Part shown: positions 24,401 to 37,062 of the stretch, piece after piece
How the letters are laid out: each line of letters opens with the position of its first letter
Numbering within the stretch: position 1 is the stretch's first letter
Source: Phoronis australis
Taxonomy: Eukaryota > Phoronida > Phoronidae
DNA: 55,451 bases
Direction: 5' to 3'
Assembly (NCBI GenBank): GCA_002633005.1
Contig: NMRA01000827.1
Coordinates: 63,290-118,740 of the forward strand
Notes under the pieces: generated by a model
Told to the model about the DNA's origin: nothing
Seen by the model: the letters and a program-made list of their open reading frames with translations, nothing else
The model's database searches: none
Program-made: the position numbers and the translations under genes

Positions 24401-26444
24401 ACAGGTCGAAAATCTCAACAGAGTTTTTGAGATTGGTGAATAAATATTGAGTTTGAAATGTTTCAGCGAAATCCACCAAGCCGTTTTCGAGAACTCGTGT
24501 TCCGAAGTTCAAATAAAGTCGATTTGCCGAAGCCGGGAAAAAGGCGATTAAACTGGGACAACTCAAAATTAGTTATTCGGTATAATTTTTTTCGGTAAAT
24601 ATAATCTATACATGCCTTAACGTCAGCTATTTCAACATTCACTCGCAATGTCAAGTGCATTTGCGGAGCGCAATTAACTTAATTATCATTAAAAGCTACC
24701 GTCCCCAGCCACGAGGTGGAATCAACTGTTATTGCTGTTTGACCTACTTAAAGGTAGGTGACAGTTCATTGTTGTGTGCACATAGTCTACACGTCACGTG
24801 CCGGGAGACTGATACGAAACCAAGTAAGAAACGGATAACAAAAATCGAACCGGTGGTTAAAGCATGTCGTTAGCATGAGATCGAAACAGCGAAATGCCTA
24901 CTTACTTATTGAATTGAGGAATTTGGGTGAGGATTTATCTCTTTTCACAACTTGTGTTCATGACCACAGAGACGTGAGGCGACTTGTTGCATTCGTTCTC
25001 TCTACGGCCGTATGCATGTAAACGCACAACTCCTTCAGAATCAAAACTACTTGTCTTTATTTTCCCTAGGCAACACGTAGCCCTTCGGTTGACCATTTAG
25101 GGGCTACAATACTTCCATTTCTGTACGCATTTCGTTACATGTATTTTAAACGGCCGGTAACCCAAATCCGGTCACCGATTTTGAATTTTCACCTCATCAA
25201 AAATATATACTATCATTTAAAAAAGCGCTTACTTTCATCATTGGTCCTTTTTACTTTAATCTATACATATCTTCTATGAAGCTTAGTTGTGAAAATTAAG
25301 TTGACTTTGCAGAAGAATTCCAACTCCACATTTTTGGTTTCCGCTCGCGCGATAACCACAAAGGCGCAAAGTATGTCAACTGAGTCACATGAGTTAGGCA
25401 AATGCTAGCGCGAGACTGAGCGAAGCGCGTGACACTAGCGCGTGACGCTTGCAAAATAGCATGAGAAGGTATCAGGTGAAATTTGTAAGATTTGTGTCCC
25501 TTGGACTTTTTATTCGTCAACATGCCTGATTTTCCGTAACTTCCTCAAAATGGCACCCGATAAGAGAAACTCGAGCAAACCGCGACAGATTTTCATCGAT
25601 TTCTTCAAATCATCTTGACTGAATCGATTTCAGACTTATGGTATGAGTTGTTTATAAACTCCATGTGCATATATGCATGTTTCATTTGATTTTATTTCCT
25701 GTATTTTGAAATGAGCAACTTTTTGTGGGGATGTACTATCGCCCCTGTATGCCGGAGGCATATACTTTCCCCGGCACCATTCTATCATAATTACACCTCG
25801 ATGACTCAATATTATGGCGACTCGGTGAATGAAAGGACTGAGGGTATACGAAGCTGCCCTGTACCTGGCGGGAGATTCGATTTGAGTGACAGCTCTGTAA
25901 TCTTTGACCTCGGATAAGTAGTAAACAAATGTCCACGCGGTTGTGCGGTTCCAAGGTGGTTCTGCAATTCTTTTTTTTTCTCGCTACACGTCATATATTT
26001 TGTATGTGAAGTTTCCCGAGAATGAAGATAAGGTATTTCGCTAGACACATGTGAAATATTGTAAAAATGGCCAATTTTTGTGAATAAGGATTGAGCCCCT
26101 CGTAGCCAAAGGGCGCCTGGAAACTAGACGATCGGCAGGGTAGGGAAGAAATGACGAGGTTTGGAAATTGTAAGGACTGGAAGATCGTGACAACCGGGGA
26201 ATGACAGCTCATCCAAACAAGCAGGCTTCAAAAGAGATTGACTATCCCATAATCAAGGTACAACATGTAACGATGGCGGTGAACTGTATTGGTTCCTCGA
26301 TACATGTGAATAACTTTGCATCATACAAGTAGTACATGTAGGTGACATTTTGAGCGCACACCTTCTAAGTATTAGACGTGTAGCATTGTACGAGACTTAC
26401 AAAGTTGGCAGATTTTCTTATAACTTGATAATAATATATCTACA

Positions 26445-26793
26445 TAGGCGGATTAGGGGGACAAGGGACCCTGGCACCCCCCCACCCCCCATTGGCTGCC
26501 GCAAAAGAAATAAAACAGCAACAGCGTGAAGAAATATTGAGTTCATTAATTAACCCCGGTAATTAACATGCGGGTGAGGGGGGCTGAGACCCGATTACAA
26601 GACCACCGGCGCAATCCCTTTCCCGTTTTTTTAGTCCTCGGTTTGTTTTTATTATGGCAGAAGGTCCACATCCTTGGAATTTCGAGCCCCCTACCTTTTA
26701 GGCTGCGAGCGCGCATGCACTCGTCCTTTGCGCAATTGCCCGGGACAAAATGTTGCCCCCCCCCCCCCCATGATATCTTAGATCCTCTTCTGA
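26445..26793. mobile_element. Nested repeat composite (GGCGGAT MITE with inner CATGCG element)
   Basis: The outer ends resemble the CAGTGGCGGAT family (ATAGGCGGATTAGGGG at the left, TTAGATCCTCTTCTG at the right). Inside, about 26567-26716, a shorter element begins CATGCGGGTGAGGGGGG and ends CTGCGAGCGCGCATG, sharing AAGGTCCACATCCTTG with the 21193 family in inverted orientation. This looks like one MITE inserted in another. The outer target duplication is imperfect. Confidence 0.45.
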
Positions 26794-27325
26794 TATAGTA
26801 CGCAGATAACACAGCATGGTTGGTAACAGCGAACTGTTTTCACCGTTTACTCAGTTACACACGTTATGAGGGGTGATGTAAGGGTCAAGGGGCGCCGAAC
26901 GGGTTTGATGGATTGAGTAAACTATTTAAGACGATTGAATTGATATCATCAAGGGCCTCCTAGTGGTTTTGTGATAGTGCAGCATTGCGGGATTAGATAG
27001 CGTCAATACAAAGCTAATTTTTCACAAACTTCAGCATTATGATTTTCTTTCCATATACAATGTACGAGTGCATTCGTATATGAACTGCCATTTAGTTGTG
27101 TGGGAAAAGAACTTCAATGTCGAACTTGGTCTTTCTTCACTGGATATACAGAAACTCGCTGCATACATTACTGCTGATTCATCAAAACCGACAACTGGTG
27201 CGTTCAAATTGTAAAATAATCTGATTATAAAATAATGACAAGTGCCTTTATTACAGGCCCACGCAACGCTTACTACAGCAAGGCTCGTGTGGAGAGGTTC
27301 TACCGTCGAAACGTCTCTATGCACA

Positions 27326-27360
27326 ATTTCACAGTGTTACTAGGGGTAGCACTGTGAAAT
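27326..27360. repeat. Perfect 11-bp inverted repeat containing CACAGTG
   Basis: ATTTCACAGTG (27326-27336) and CACTGTGAAAT (27350-27360) are exact reverse complements separated by 13 bases. It can form a small hairpin in MKX intron 1. No function is assigned. Confidence 0.6.
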
Positions 27361-29048
27361 AATTATGAAACTTGACTTCTATTTGAGTAATACAGCAAAG
27401 TAATATCCTGGCATTCCGATTGGTTGGAAAATAGCACCCAGCCATTGCGATCGCTTGGTGTTAAGGATTACACAAGAATGCTGCTAAATCTGTTGAAAAA
27501 TGTCTTTAAGTTAGTGACTTGCCGCTGCTACAACAAACAGAACAGGTTAAACCAATGCATACACACGTTTGTGTTCAGGACGACAAGACATCAAACAAAA
27601 CAAAACCGTTCACTATACGTTTTAGGCTCATATCTGTTAGTACCATATGATATTTATGAAAAACGTTCAAATCAAGGCATGTATTCTGATACCCACACAT
27701 TTATACGATTTCTAGGTGTCGCTTATCATCCATTCGCAAGGTCACTAATAAGCCGTGTTTTGTGAGCGCGGCGACGAGATCGGGAGGCAGCGAATCGACC
27801 ATTAACCCGGGTTTACGGTTACACGAGGCTGTGTTGATAAGCGGTTAACACCTTGCGTATGTTAGAAATAACGCCCAGTGCATCTGGACGCGCACTACAA
27901 AAACCAAATATCACTTGACCTTTCAACCTAAGTCTACGGAGATCAGGGGACAATATGAGGTCAGCGAGCTAAGGCGTCCGATAGTGACCGTCTGAATGTC
28001 AAGGGATGAAATATTAGGATTCTGGCAACCCAAGATGTCATGCACAGGTGCAAACTCAGCTGCTACCAGATAATCGTTGGAGTCTCCAGAATTTTCCCAA
28101 AATTTTCCTGGTCTCACACATGAAGAACCATATCTCCGGCATTCCCAGCATATTATGTTGTTAATTGACTATGACATTATTTTATTTTGAAAAAAAAAAA
28201 CAGCTTAAAAACTCATATGAAATTGGCAGGTCAAAAGGGCGAATACTCAATTTTCGGACAGCCATGCGACTGCACCATTTATACTTAGACTTCCAGGAAC
28301 GAACTTATAACTCAGTATTCTTAATCAAACCCATTGACTGGCATTATACATTATATCAACTGCAAAACCCGCAAATATGTACTTAACAATATCGGTGCTT
28401 CCCAAAAGCAAAACAATTATGCGACAGGAAACCACACAAAGAAGCATTTTGTTTCCGAGAAGACCTTCACTAAGGCAGACAGTCAGACAAAGATCATGGT
28501 CAATTCGCTTCGGGCTCTGGTCATAGGTCAACTATCGGGTCAACTATTGACCTTTTGCGTCTAGACGGACATTGTTTCGCTTAGAAACAAAAAATACCCA
28601 AAGGGTTCTGTGTAATAAACCGGTACCAGTTACTATTAGGGAACATCAGGTTCAAAATTTTCGCCTGACTTTTGAGCGTAGTCACAATTTGAGCAACCAC
28701 ACTGAAATTTGACCACCACCTTCACATTATAAGCCCTCATACTGGCTCAAGGTGTACAACAGTCACCCAGCAGTCACATTTGCAGTTTTGGGCCCACTGC
28801 AGTCTGAATCTCACTTTTTCTATCACAGTGAGAATTTATTTATAACTATGAATGATCTACGTAATATTAAAAATAATTAAGACAATACATAACACAGTGC
28901 TGTCTACCGCCATTACCCACGATCTAAATAAATCTTGGTGAGAATTCTGAGTTCGAACTGTTCTTGTCAGCACTTCTGTGTTCATGTCAAAACTTAATTT
29001 CATAATAATTCAGCCAATTTATCAGATTAAACATTCAACGTTATCTCT

Positions 29049-29270
29049 CTAAACAGAACACTAGCTACAATTCGTCGCACTAAACAGAACACTTTCTACA
29101 ATTCGCCGCACTAAACAGAACACTTGCTACAATTCGCCTCACTAAACAGATCACTTGCTACAATTCGCCGCACTAAACAGAACATCTGCGACAATTCGCG
29201 GCACTAAACAGAACACTTGCGACAATTCGCCACCCTAAACAGAACACTTGCGACAATTCACCGCACTTAA
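29049..29270. repeat. 31-bp minisatellite, 7 copies
   Basis: The unit is CACTAAACAGAACACTTGCT followed by ACAATTCGCCG. Seven copies are recognisable, with substitutions increasing in the later ones (CTGCGAC, CTTGCGAC). It lies in MKX intron 1. Confidence 0.85.
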
Positions 29271-32200
29271 CACGCATTTTTATAAAGCAAAGCAAAAAAT
29301 GGCGGCCAAGACGACATTTGATGAGTAATTAATATCAACCACATACTTTAATCAACTAATGATGTTCCTCATGGCTAAGGCATATTGTAAGAGGTTCTTT
29401 AGTGAAAGGTCATGAAATGGGAGTAATTTGCAGACTAAAACATAAAAGCGAATCTATTTTTATGTTCCCATTGAAATAGGAGTAAAGCGTACGTGTGCCG
29501 TGCAGGGACCTCTGTAAAGTGACTATTGTGAACCGTTTGATTATAGGAAAGGAGAAATGGAGATATCAGTTTTGATAACGCAGACCCGGGCACGCGAGAA
29601 CTGGGACCCATTCTGAAAAGGCAACACACTTTCAAAGTAGTGAGATCACCAGGTTCGTAAAACATCACGCCTGAACTACTTGACCGTAGTTTCAGCCAAA
29701 TGTCAGTCAGCACGTACATAATTTGCGTCAGAACTCGAACCAGCATAATAATTTTCAACAGCATGTGTGCGTCTCAGTAATGCCCTCAAAATGTTATTGT
29801 AATCATAACGCATTTACTGTCACATCGTGAACCATTTGAAGTTATGCAATGAATTTCACTGAAGTTCGAGGCTGACACCGTAACATATTAACCTAGAATC
29901 CTAAAGTGTTTTACGTAACCACAAATGGTGGCAAATGGTGAAACAAATGTAAATATGCCATATCTGCAGGAAGCGGGGGGGGGGGAAGATTGCCCACAGA
30001 TTAGGTCGCCGCGAAAACAGCGCGCTGCTGAAGGGAAAGGGTGAACCCAGCCGGAATATTAGACATCTCATGTCTTCTTTGTATGTACGTGTTTCTGTTG
30101 TTAATGTGTGTGCGAATTTCTGAACAACCCCTGAGAACGACAGACCGACAATAATGCTGCGATGCAGTCACTGCCATCAGTCGACCAAGCAAGAACGAGG
30201 AGTGTGCACTAGATAAGGACAGGCTAAAAGCAATGTGAGCAAGTTGACTTTAAACCACCGCACTGTCGTCTCAGTGAATCACGATTTGGAGTTTGCGATT
30301 TCAATTTGACCTAATCATCGTTGAATGGGACAAAATTAGCAACAGGGTGCCTTTTTCAATTTCTTGGCCTCGCAGAACTGATACGAGATTCTGCAGCAAC
30401 GTTGAACAACAAGAGTCGAGTTTAACAACTGCCTCGCGGAGAGAAAACTCTCAGACACAATTACATGCTCTCATTGAAAAAACACGGTGATATCACGCGA
30501 GATCTTTATCTTCTAGGGAGACACTGGCGTAACTTACTGTACGCAGTCCAGAAGTGAGCGAGAATCAACATTCGTGAAACACGAACAGTACCAGATCCAC
30601 CAAGCTAACTAAACTGAGGCCCGCATAAAGCAAGGGAACCGCCTGGTGACCACAGGGACCACGAAAGCTGTGGCGGGGTGACAAAAGAGGGTGGGGTGGC
30701 CGCGAGGGGTGGAGAACTGCGACGACCGGTAGCAGTTCAAATTGTCAGTTCTCCCTCCCCATACAGTTTAGGTCACCGAAAAAACCTTAGCTCAGCATTG
30801 GTGTGAATGTTCATAATTATGAGTTTTAATGTTGGACACTCAGTGCATGCTCGCCTTTGACTAAATCCAGGCTCGAGTTCACCGTTACGCGGCGAGAAAC
30901 ACCTAGTCAAAATCACGTGCTCCCATTGAAAATGCATGACGATATCTCGCGGATCCTTACAATACCGTGTTGTTAGAAAAACTAGTGAAACTGGACGGTT
31001 CCCAAGTTCCCAGGTGTATTTTGTGAATGCACAATGATTTGTTTAATAAAATGGAAGCTGATGACCCACCATAACTCCTTCTCAAATGGAGTGCACAAGA
31101 GAAATATTCCGTTGATTGAATGCAAAGAAGCTGGCAAACAATGAGTCACGCATAAATTTTCTTATTTTGTAGGCGGTTGCATTTGATTAGGTGAGACAAG
31201 CTCAACACGAAGCTTATATGCTAGACGCTTATAACTCTAAAATGTAACAAAATAGGTTTGCGTGCGGTCTCATAACACAAATATTATAACCCAGTCGTAG
31301 ATTTTGCATAAGATATTGATTTTGTCGATTAAAAAAATTGACGTGTGCTCTGCTCCATCCGCCAAAATTGCAATATGCTTGCTTGTTCTCTACGTGCATA
31401 CACGCCTGCGTTCATAAAGCCTCGAGCGAATTAGTGACGTGGTTGTAAAAAAATAGCTCGGTTCATTGACCGGTTAGCCGGGCTACTCATGTTTAAAGCT
31501 ATTGACGGTCATGAATGTAAAAATGTCAGTCGTTGTGTGTGTGTTGATTTTTCGTTGCGCAATGAAATTTGTTTTATAAAGTCACCTCGTATGGTAAATG
31601 CAATGTTGGGTTCTTAAAATCAAACTGAAACCAACATCTGGCGAGTAATTCTAGAGGTGACTGGGTACAAAAATGACACATCGCGATTCTTGGAACGAGC
31701 CTAGCGGAAATGCATCACAAAGATAACAACATGCGGCCATAGCACTAACAATGCACGTCTGCAAAAATACACAACGATAAAATGGTATAGTGATATCAAA
31801 GAAATATCGGTATGAGCTTACGGATTAGGACAGTGTTATTTTTTGCAAGTTTACACACAAGGTGCATTATAGTCATTTAGATAAGCTTGGCGAATGGTTC
31901 ACGTGAAGTCTGATGAAGCACACCTCGGTATGGGACGCAGTTACTTAATTTAACTATCACAGTAATTTTCTAGGTACCGCCTCACGGTAGTGCATGGCGA
32001 GTCGGGTCGCTAGGTCAAAAGAACGTTGCAAAACAACGTGCCGCGGCGCCCACTCTATACCTTTGCCGGCTAATCAAGGTAGACAAACGGGGGATGGGGC
32101 AACCACAATTTTGGAAGGAATATGTCAACAGCACTGCGTTTCACTTCAAACACAGCATATCATAACTTAGAACCAAAACTGAATCAGACAAATCTTCTCT

Positions 32201-32670
32201 AGACTATTGTACATAATTCTTTAGAGTTGTGTAACAAGATTCAACGTCACGGGTTGTTTGGTCGGAGACGCTTGGGTAAATATGTCGTGACGTCAATAAG
32301 TGAGTACATGCACTCAAGATCACAATAGCAAGGCATTTAATATGAAGACGGAAAGCTTCGAATGACTAAGCAATAATCCAAAAACATAAAAGTAGTGTGC
32401 AGACTGCGTTTTACACTAGAGGATGTACCCAGGGTGTAAATGTGAAAAAGTTAATGACCAGGGGAAATCCGTCGGCACTCTGCAATTAAGATACACCTGA
32501 TAGGCAAACACGTTGGCCTGTCGATAAACTGAATAAAAGACTGCACGCATGGCCAGACGTCTTCATTTTCACCAACAATGTATCGGCTCTGCCCCCTCAC
32601 CCCCCAACATCAACGAATGCCAACTTAGTACTACTTGATTAGTTTTCTGGTTGAAAGGAACTATGGTTAC

Positions 32671-32993
32671 CTGTTGACGCGGGACCTGAGACTTATCCTT
32701 GGCCTCTCTCCTGCATCGTCCCTTGCTTGCAAATACCCTTCTGCGGGGATTCCACAGTTTTCATTGTCATCGTCATCATAAGAAGTCCTCGAAAAATCCG
32801 GCGACTTGTAATCCAGCACGGAACTATCGCGTAAACTTGTTCCGTCGTCCATGGTTGAGTCACGACTAGTACCATCGCCTTTGTTGTCTGTTAGTACCAG
32901 GTGATCGCCCGCCGGTCTATTTAACACTGAACTCAGCTGATCGCCCGGCGACAGCGGTGTTAAGTCACTCGTAAAATCAGAATTTCGGTCCAT
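32671..32993 (-). CDS. MKX: MKX coding exon 1, N-terminus
   Basis: The start is the ATG at plus 32991-32993. It lies in a strong context (ACCATGG) and is the only ATG in a frame that stays open further upstream to about 33212. The exon encodes residues 1-107 and the first two bases of Arg108, ending at the consensus donor CAACAG/GTAACC. The N-terminus is acidic and polar (MDRNSDFTSDLTPLSPGDQ, then SYDDDDNENC) and becomes basic at the end (RPRISLRSR), leading into the homeodomain. Vertebrate MKX also has a poorly conserved N-terminal region before a basic stretch. The assignment rests on perfect phase with the homeodomain exon and the clean donor. Additional 5' non-coding exons may exist. Confidence 0.75.
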
Positions 32994-33677
32994 GGTTACA
33001 TGTTCGGAGAAAAATCTTGTAGGGGCGAAACAAAATTCGGCACATGCAATTCTTGTGTATAAATTACCTTGCGAAGTCGTACAAGGATCGACGTTATGGA
33101 TTCTATTACATAAATCATTTGCTCGTGTAGCCAGCCATTTGACCAGTGTTAATGCCCTCAACCTTGAACTTGACCTCGGACACTGTATCTGATTGGACAA
33201 CACGGCAAGCACGTGTGACTAATCATTCGCTGAGCAGGAACTCAGCCAACCTTCTTAAATTTGATACAAACGCTGTGTTATTACAGCCTGCTCGCAGTAT
33301 TGTATGGTATCGATTATGAAATCAGCTGATTACATGACCTGTTTGTATTAGCTCGGGTGAATGCATTCACTGGCCCAGATTCAATTCAATGTGGTGACCC
33401 GGGAATGTCATAAAATGGAACGTGTGCAGTATTCGGAGACCGGGAAAAAGGTTGCCGACTATAAACGTGTTGCAACAAGCGTGGCGCAGATGTAGGTTTG
33501 CATTTTTAATGGTAAAAGTAACGTATTTGTAAACTAAGTAATCCCGCATTCGTACATCGTGTCGTAGCAGCTCATGTACTTTTCCCGGTGCATTCGTTTA
33601 GCGATACTAAACTAATTTCGAACGGCGTCAGTACTCACAATGCGGGAAAGGAAAAAACTAAGCCTAAAGAAATCAGG

Positions 33678-33689
33678 AATAATAATAAC

Positions 33690-33738
<49 letters not shown>

Positions 33739-33804
33739 TCAATTCACATAACAATGTAAATAACAACAACAACAACAACAATAATAATGACAATAATAAT
33801 AACA

Positions 33805-33835
<31 letters not shown>

Positions 33836-33853
33836 GAAGAAGAAGAAGCGCAA
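33678..33853. repeat. AAT/AAC/AAG trinucleotide microsatellite
   Basis: About 175 bp consists almost only of AAT, AAC and finally AAG triplets. It stays open on both strands (poly-Asn or poly-Leu), but there is no reason to think it is translated. Confidence 0.9.
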
Positions 33854-34091
33854 GAAGAACGAAGAATTCGTTTAACTTGAGGAGGGGAGGACATGAATAT
33901 GATTCATAACGGAATCACCACTATTCATTTTATTCTAGTGGATCAAAGTTCAAGCAATACAAAGGTCGTTCGTTTTCTGTCTAATACTGTCAGACGAGGG
34001 CGAGCAGTTATGCAAGACAATCTGTGCCGGATGGTTTTTCTGGGGACTTATAAGCTGTAAGTAGTCTGGGGGGGACTCGGTTATTTTATAT

Positions 34092-34322
34092 CATGCGCGC
34101 ATCCAGCCTAAAAAATGGAGGTTTCGAATCTTCAAGAATGTGGACCTGTTATTAAGATTCACTTGCTACGTTCAGAGCTATGAATTGTGCATTCGCCGAA
34201 TTTTGGTAGTTCCTGCCTTTTTAGTGGACTTTTGTCACTTTTTCTACTTTATTCGGAGTTTTTGTTTCTCAGAGGCAGACCTTTTTGCCTACTTCGCCCC
34301 CTCCCCCTTGGGTGCGCGCATG
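34092..34322. mobile_element. 231-bp MITE, CATGCGYGCAC family, copy B (inverted)
   Basis: The ends are CATGCGCGCATCCAGCC and GGGTGCGCGCATG. Inside, read on the minus strand, it has CGAAGTAGGCAAAAAGGTC and CTCTGAGAAACAAAAA, matching copy A at 21193-21449. The flanks TATAT and TATAA are a probable decayed 5-bp target duplication. Confidence 0.65.
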
Positions 34323-36686
34323 TATAAAGCCGCTCTCCGGAGCTCGTAATAAAGATGAAATGATAGAAAAATATTACATCTGTGCGTACCTAAAAACACA
34401 GATGCGCAAAAGATTTAGGGACCTTAGTTGAGTTCCTGTTTGGGACTGTTTCATGCAACCGGCCACAGGATAATGTCTATATATGCAACCATAGATACTC
34501 GTTATCTACACTCTACAGTCTATGATGCAACGCATCGGTTCAGTTTAAAATCAGGACGGGTGAAATGGAGTCACTTTAAAAACATTTTGAATCCCATTGA
34601 TAGGCAGCGGCTACAGTGAACACCAACATGTCAAAACCAACGTTTCATGTTATCTTTACAGATCAGTGACTTGACCTGCCCTTAATTATTCAAGTTCCTG
34701 GATCCGCCCTTCCAACCAATACAAGTTGCCCGGCGCCGCCGTGGATTGAATATTTGGTAGTCGCTCCGAAGAGTCTGTTTCTTCTCCGGCCAAGCGCAGT
34801 TACTTAAAAACCCCAAATTTAATCTATACGCTAGACAAACACTGTTAACATATTGTTTTATAGTAAACACAATCTTTGTTGTAAAACAACAGTCTGTACT
34901 TATGTTTCATGTTTGTGTTGATTTATCAAACACATGTCTGTGCTATGTTAATTCAGTCTTTTGTATAGGCACGTGTCAGTCACAGTGTTTTGATATGTGG
35001 TATGAATTTTAATATAATATAATTACTAAATGTAGTTTTATAAAGCGATCTGCACTAACTATTATCGTTATGTTATGTCAATACGCTGTACAATGTGCTG
35101 AAGCCCAAAACTGGAACATTGAAAACATAGCGGAATGCCAGCCTGTTCGCAAGCTCTTGTGTAACTCAAACTTCTGAGACGGCGTTATTGTACAACTTGC
35201 TTGGTGTTGACGTCATGTCAACAATCTGTTTTAGTCCGACGTCTTATGTTGCATTGAATCAGCCAATAAAAGTACGTCAGCTCCGTCGGTAAACTGAACT
35301 TTTGAATAACAATTCCGTTAGATTTCTGAGCAGTGTTCTGTTTCCACTCTACGACATCCTGCTTGTTGTCTGCGCACTCCCATCTCATTTTGGGACCTGT
35401 TTCGATTGAAATGTCGCTACTTTAACGATGTTTTATAATCCTTACACCAAAACTTATGGCTCTTCTTCAGTGCGACGTTTAGACTCTGTGCAAATAATCG
35501 TTAAGTAGTGTTGGTATAATTTACTGAAATAAGCCCCCAACGATGGACGTTTACACGACACGAGAACACTGTAGGCATTATATCATATACGTGTATATGC
35601 ATCTCATATGTAAGCTGTTTGGCATTAACAACTTGATTCTTACTCAGATTAGAAGTGTTTCTTCGGATTTGAGAAGAATTCATAGCTCGTTATTGCTTGC
35701 CATGCTCCTAGTGTAGGGCCGTAGGAAGCGCGGGGCCAGGGGGGAGGGGGGACACGGGCTCCCAAAAAAATTGTAGTCGTCATGGTTAAACCGTGGCAAC
35801 CGACATACGCGTGGGGCCTTGGACAGTCGAGAAAAGACTGCGAATAAAGATGAGTGAAAATTCAAGAGAACATTTGACAACTCCGTATCTGTGCCCTGCA
35901 TCCCTACTTCTTAGATTCTGGTTATTCCTGTAGCCTGCCCCCCCCCCTCCCCAACTCAAAATCCTGGATCTGCCCCTGGTAACGTGTAAATTTGAACATA
36001 GTATCTTTTTGTTACATTTCAGTTGACCTACTAGTGTCTGTTATATTGCAGGTAATAAAAGAGTAACCCCCTCCCCAGCCTGTTTTCAAGTTGTTTTGCT
36101 CCAACAAATAATTTTAGCACTTATAACCGTGGTAGTTGTTACCGCGGGACGCAATGAGCAAGGAAAAGAAAATTTGCTGTGAATCGGCGCTGTGAGACTG
36201 CAGTCAAGAAAATCTGACTCTAGAGGAGTTTGACAAATAAAAACAAGTACCCCAATCTATGTCCCCATCGGCCTGCTTCGAAACAATCTGCTTTGAAAAA
36301 AATCCCTTGACGTTGATCCTGATGTAAAATTTTGTGGCTACAGATTGATACACAGATTTTCATAACTTCGTAAATATGTTTAAATGTCCAACATGTACCA
36401 GTTATTGTATACACACTGCAGAATGACAATCGCCGGCAGAACGCAACTAGAAATTGCGGTTTATGACCCTTCAATCGCGTATAGGAATGTCTAGCATGAC
36501 GTTTCATTGCGCCCAGTGTGACGGGATGTCTATCCTAATTTAAGGGTCAAAATTGCGTCACAGGCTACTGCCATGACACGTCATCACTAAATATCCGAAT
36601 AATGATGGTGAGGTGGATAGGTGTCCCGTATTCGAAACACTCTTTATGATTCCTGGATGTTTGGTTATATGGGTTTGCTTAGCCGC

Positions 36687-36826
36687 CGTTCAGTAACGCT
36701 AGAACCTCGCTAAAAGCAAGACTTCACGAAATTACGTGAGATATTGCCGTGCATTTTAAATGAGAACACGTGACTTTGATTACGTTTTAGCTAGGTCCTA
36801 GCGTAGGTCCTAGCATCTACTGAACG
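36687..36826. mobile_element. MITE, CGTTCAGTA family, copy D (inverted relative to 11690)
   Basis: The terminal repeats CGTTCAGTA and CTACTGAACG enclose a body that is the reverse complement of the copy at 11690-11830, including CCTAGCGTAGGTCCTAGC and GAGATATTGCCGTG. It is non-coding. Confidence 0.65.
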
Positions 36827-36949
36827 CACGCCAGGTTGACTAGGAAGCGGTGCTTTCATCCACCGCGTACAAAATGCCATTCACCGACGAAGACGCTGTG
36901 AGCCACAAAATGACATCGACAACTATCATGATGGAAGTTTTTAAAAGCT

Positions 36950-37062
36950 AAAAATGAAAAAAACTATATGAGTATCATGCTGGATTATGGTGAGACTGAT
37001 ATAAATGTCCTTGTAGACATGCCATTACCTCCATTATGCAAGCCTGTCAACAAGAAAAAAGC
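36950..37062 (+). CDS. Doubtful exon of an unknown gene
   Basis: An open stretch encodes NYMSIMLDYGETDINVLVDM and then PLPPLCKPVNKKKA, ending at a consensus donor (GCGG/GTAAGT). Upstream, in another frame, an ATG at about 36872 in fair context begins MPFTDEDAVSHKM; the two are not in frame. Either a small indel has broken an exon or these are chance open frames. No family is recognised and no partner exon downstream was found before the transposon. Confidence 0.2.

Larger units (their letters stand above)
21093..32670 (-). other. MKX: MKX intron 1 (11.6 kb)
   Basis: The intron runs from the strong donor CAACAG/GTAACC to the acceptor ACATTTTCAG. It holds a 257-bp MITE (21193-21449), a nested repeat composite (26445-26793), a perfect short hairpin (27326-27360), a 31-bp minisatellite (29049-29270) and two diverged repeat cores (30464-30501, 30913-30955). 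The open frames inside show no recognisable protein. Such a long first intron often holds regulatory DNA in developmental genes, but nothing here proves it. Confidence 0.7.

Noticed and set aside
27326-27360. Inverted CACAGTG heptamers as recombination signals
   Set aside because: No nonamer at 12 or 23 bases; a short hairpin by chance or from a decayed repeat is simpler.
27424-27765. 113-codon plus-strand frame in MKX intron 1
   Set aside because: No similarity or splice context seen; composition is like the surrounding intron.
33588-33875. Poly-Asn (and poly-Leu on the other strand) open frame
   Set aside because: Entirely explained by the AAT/AAC microsatellite.
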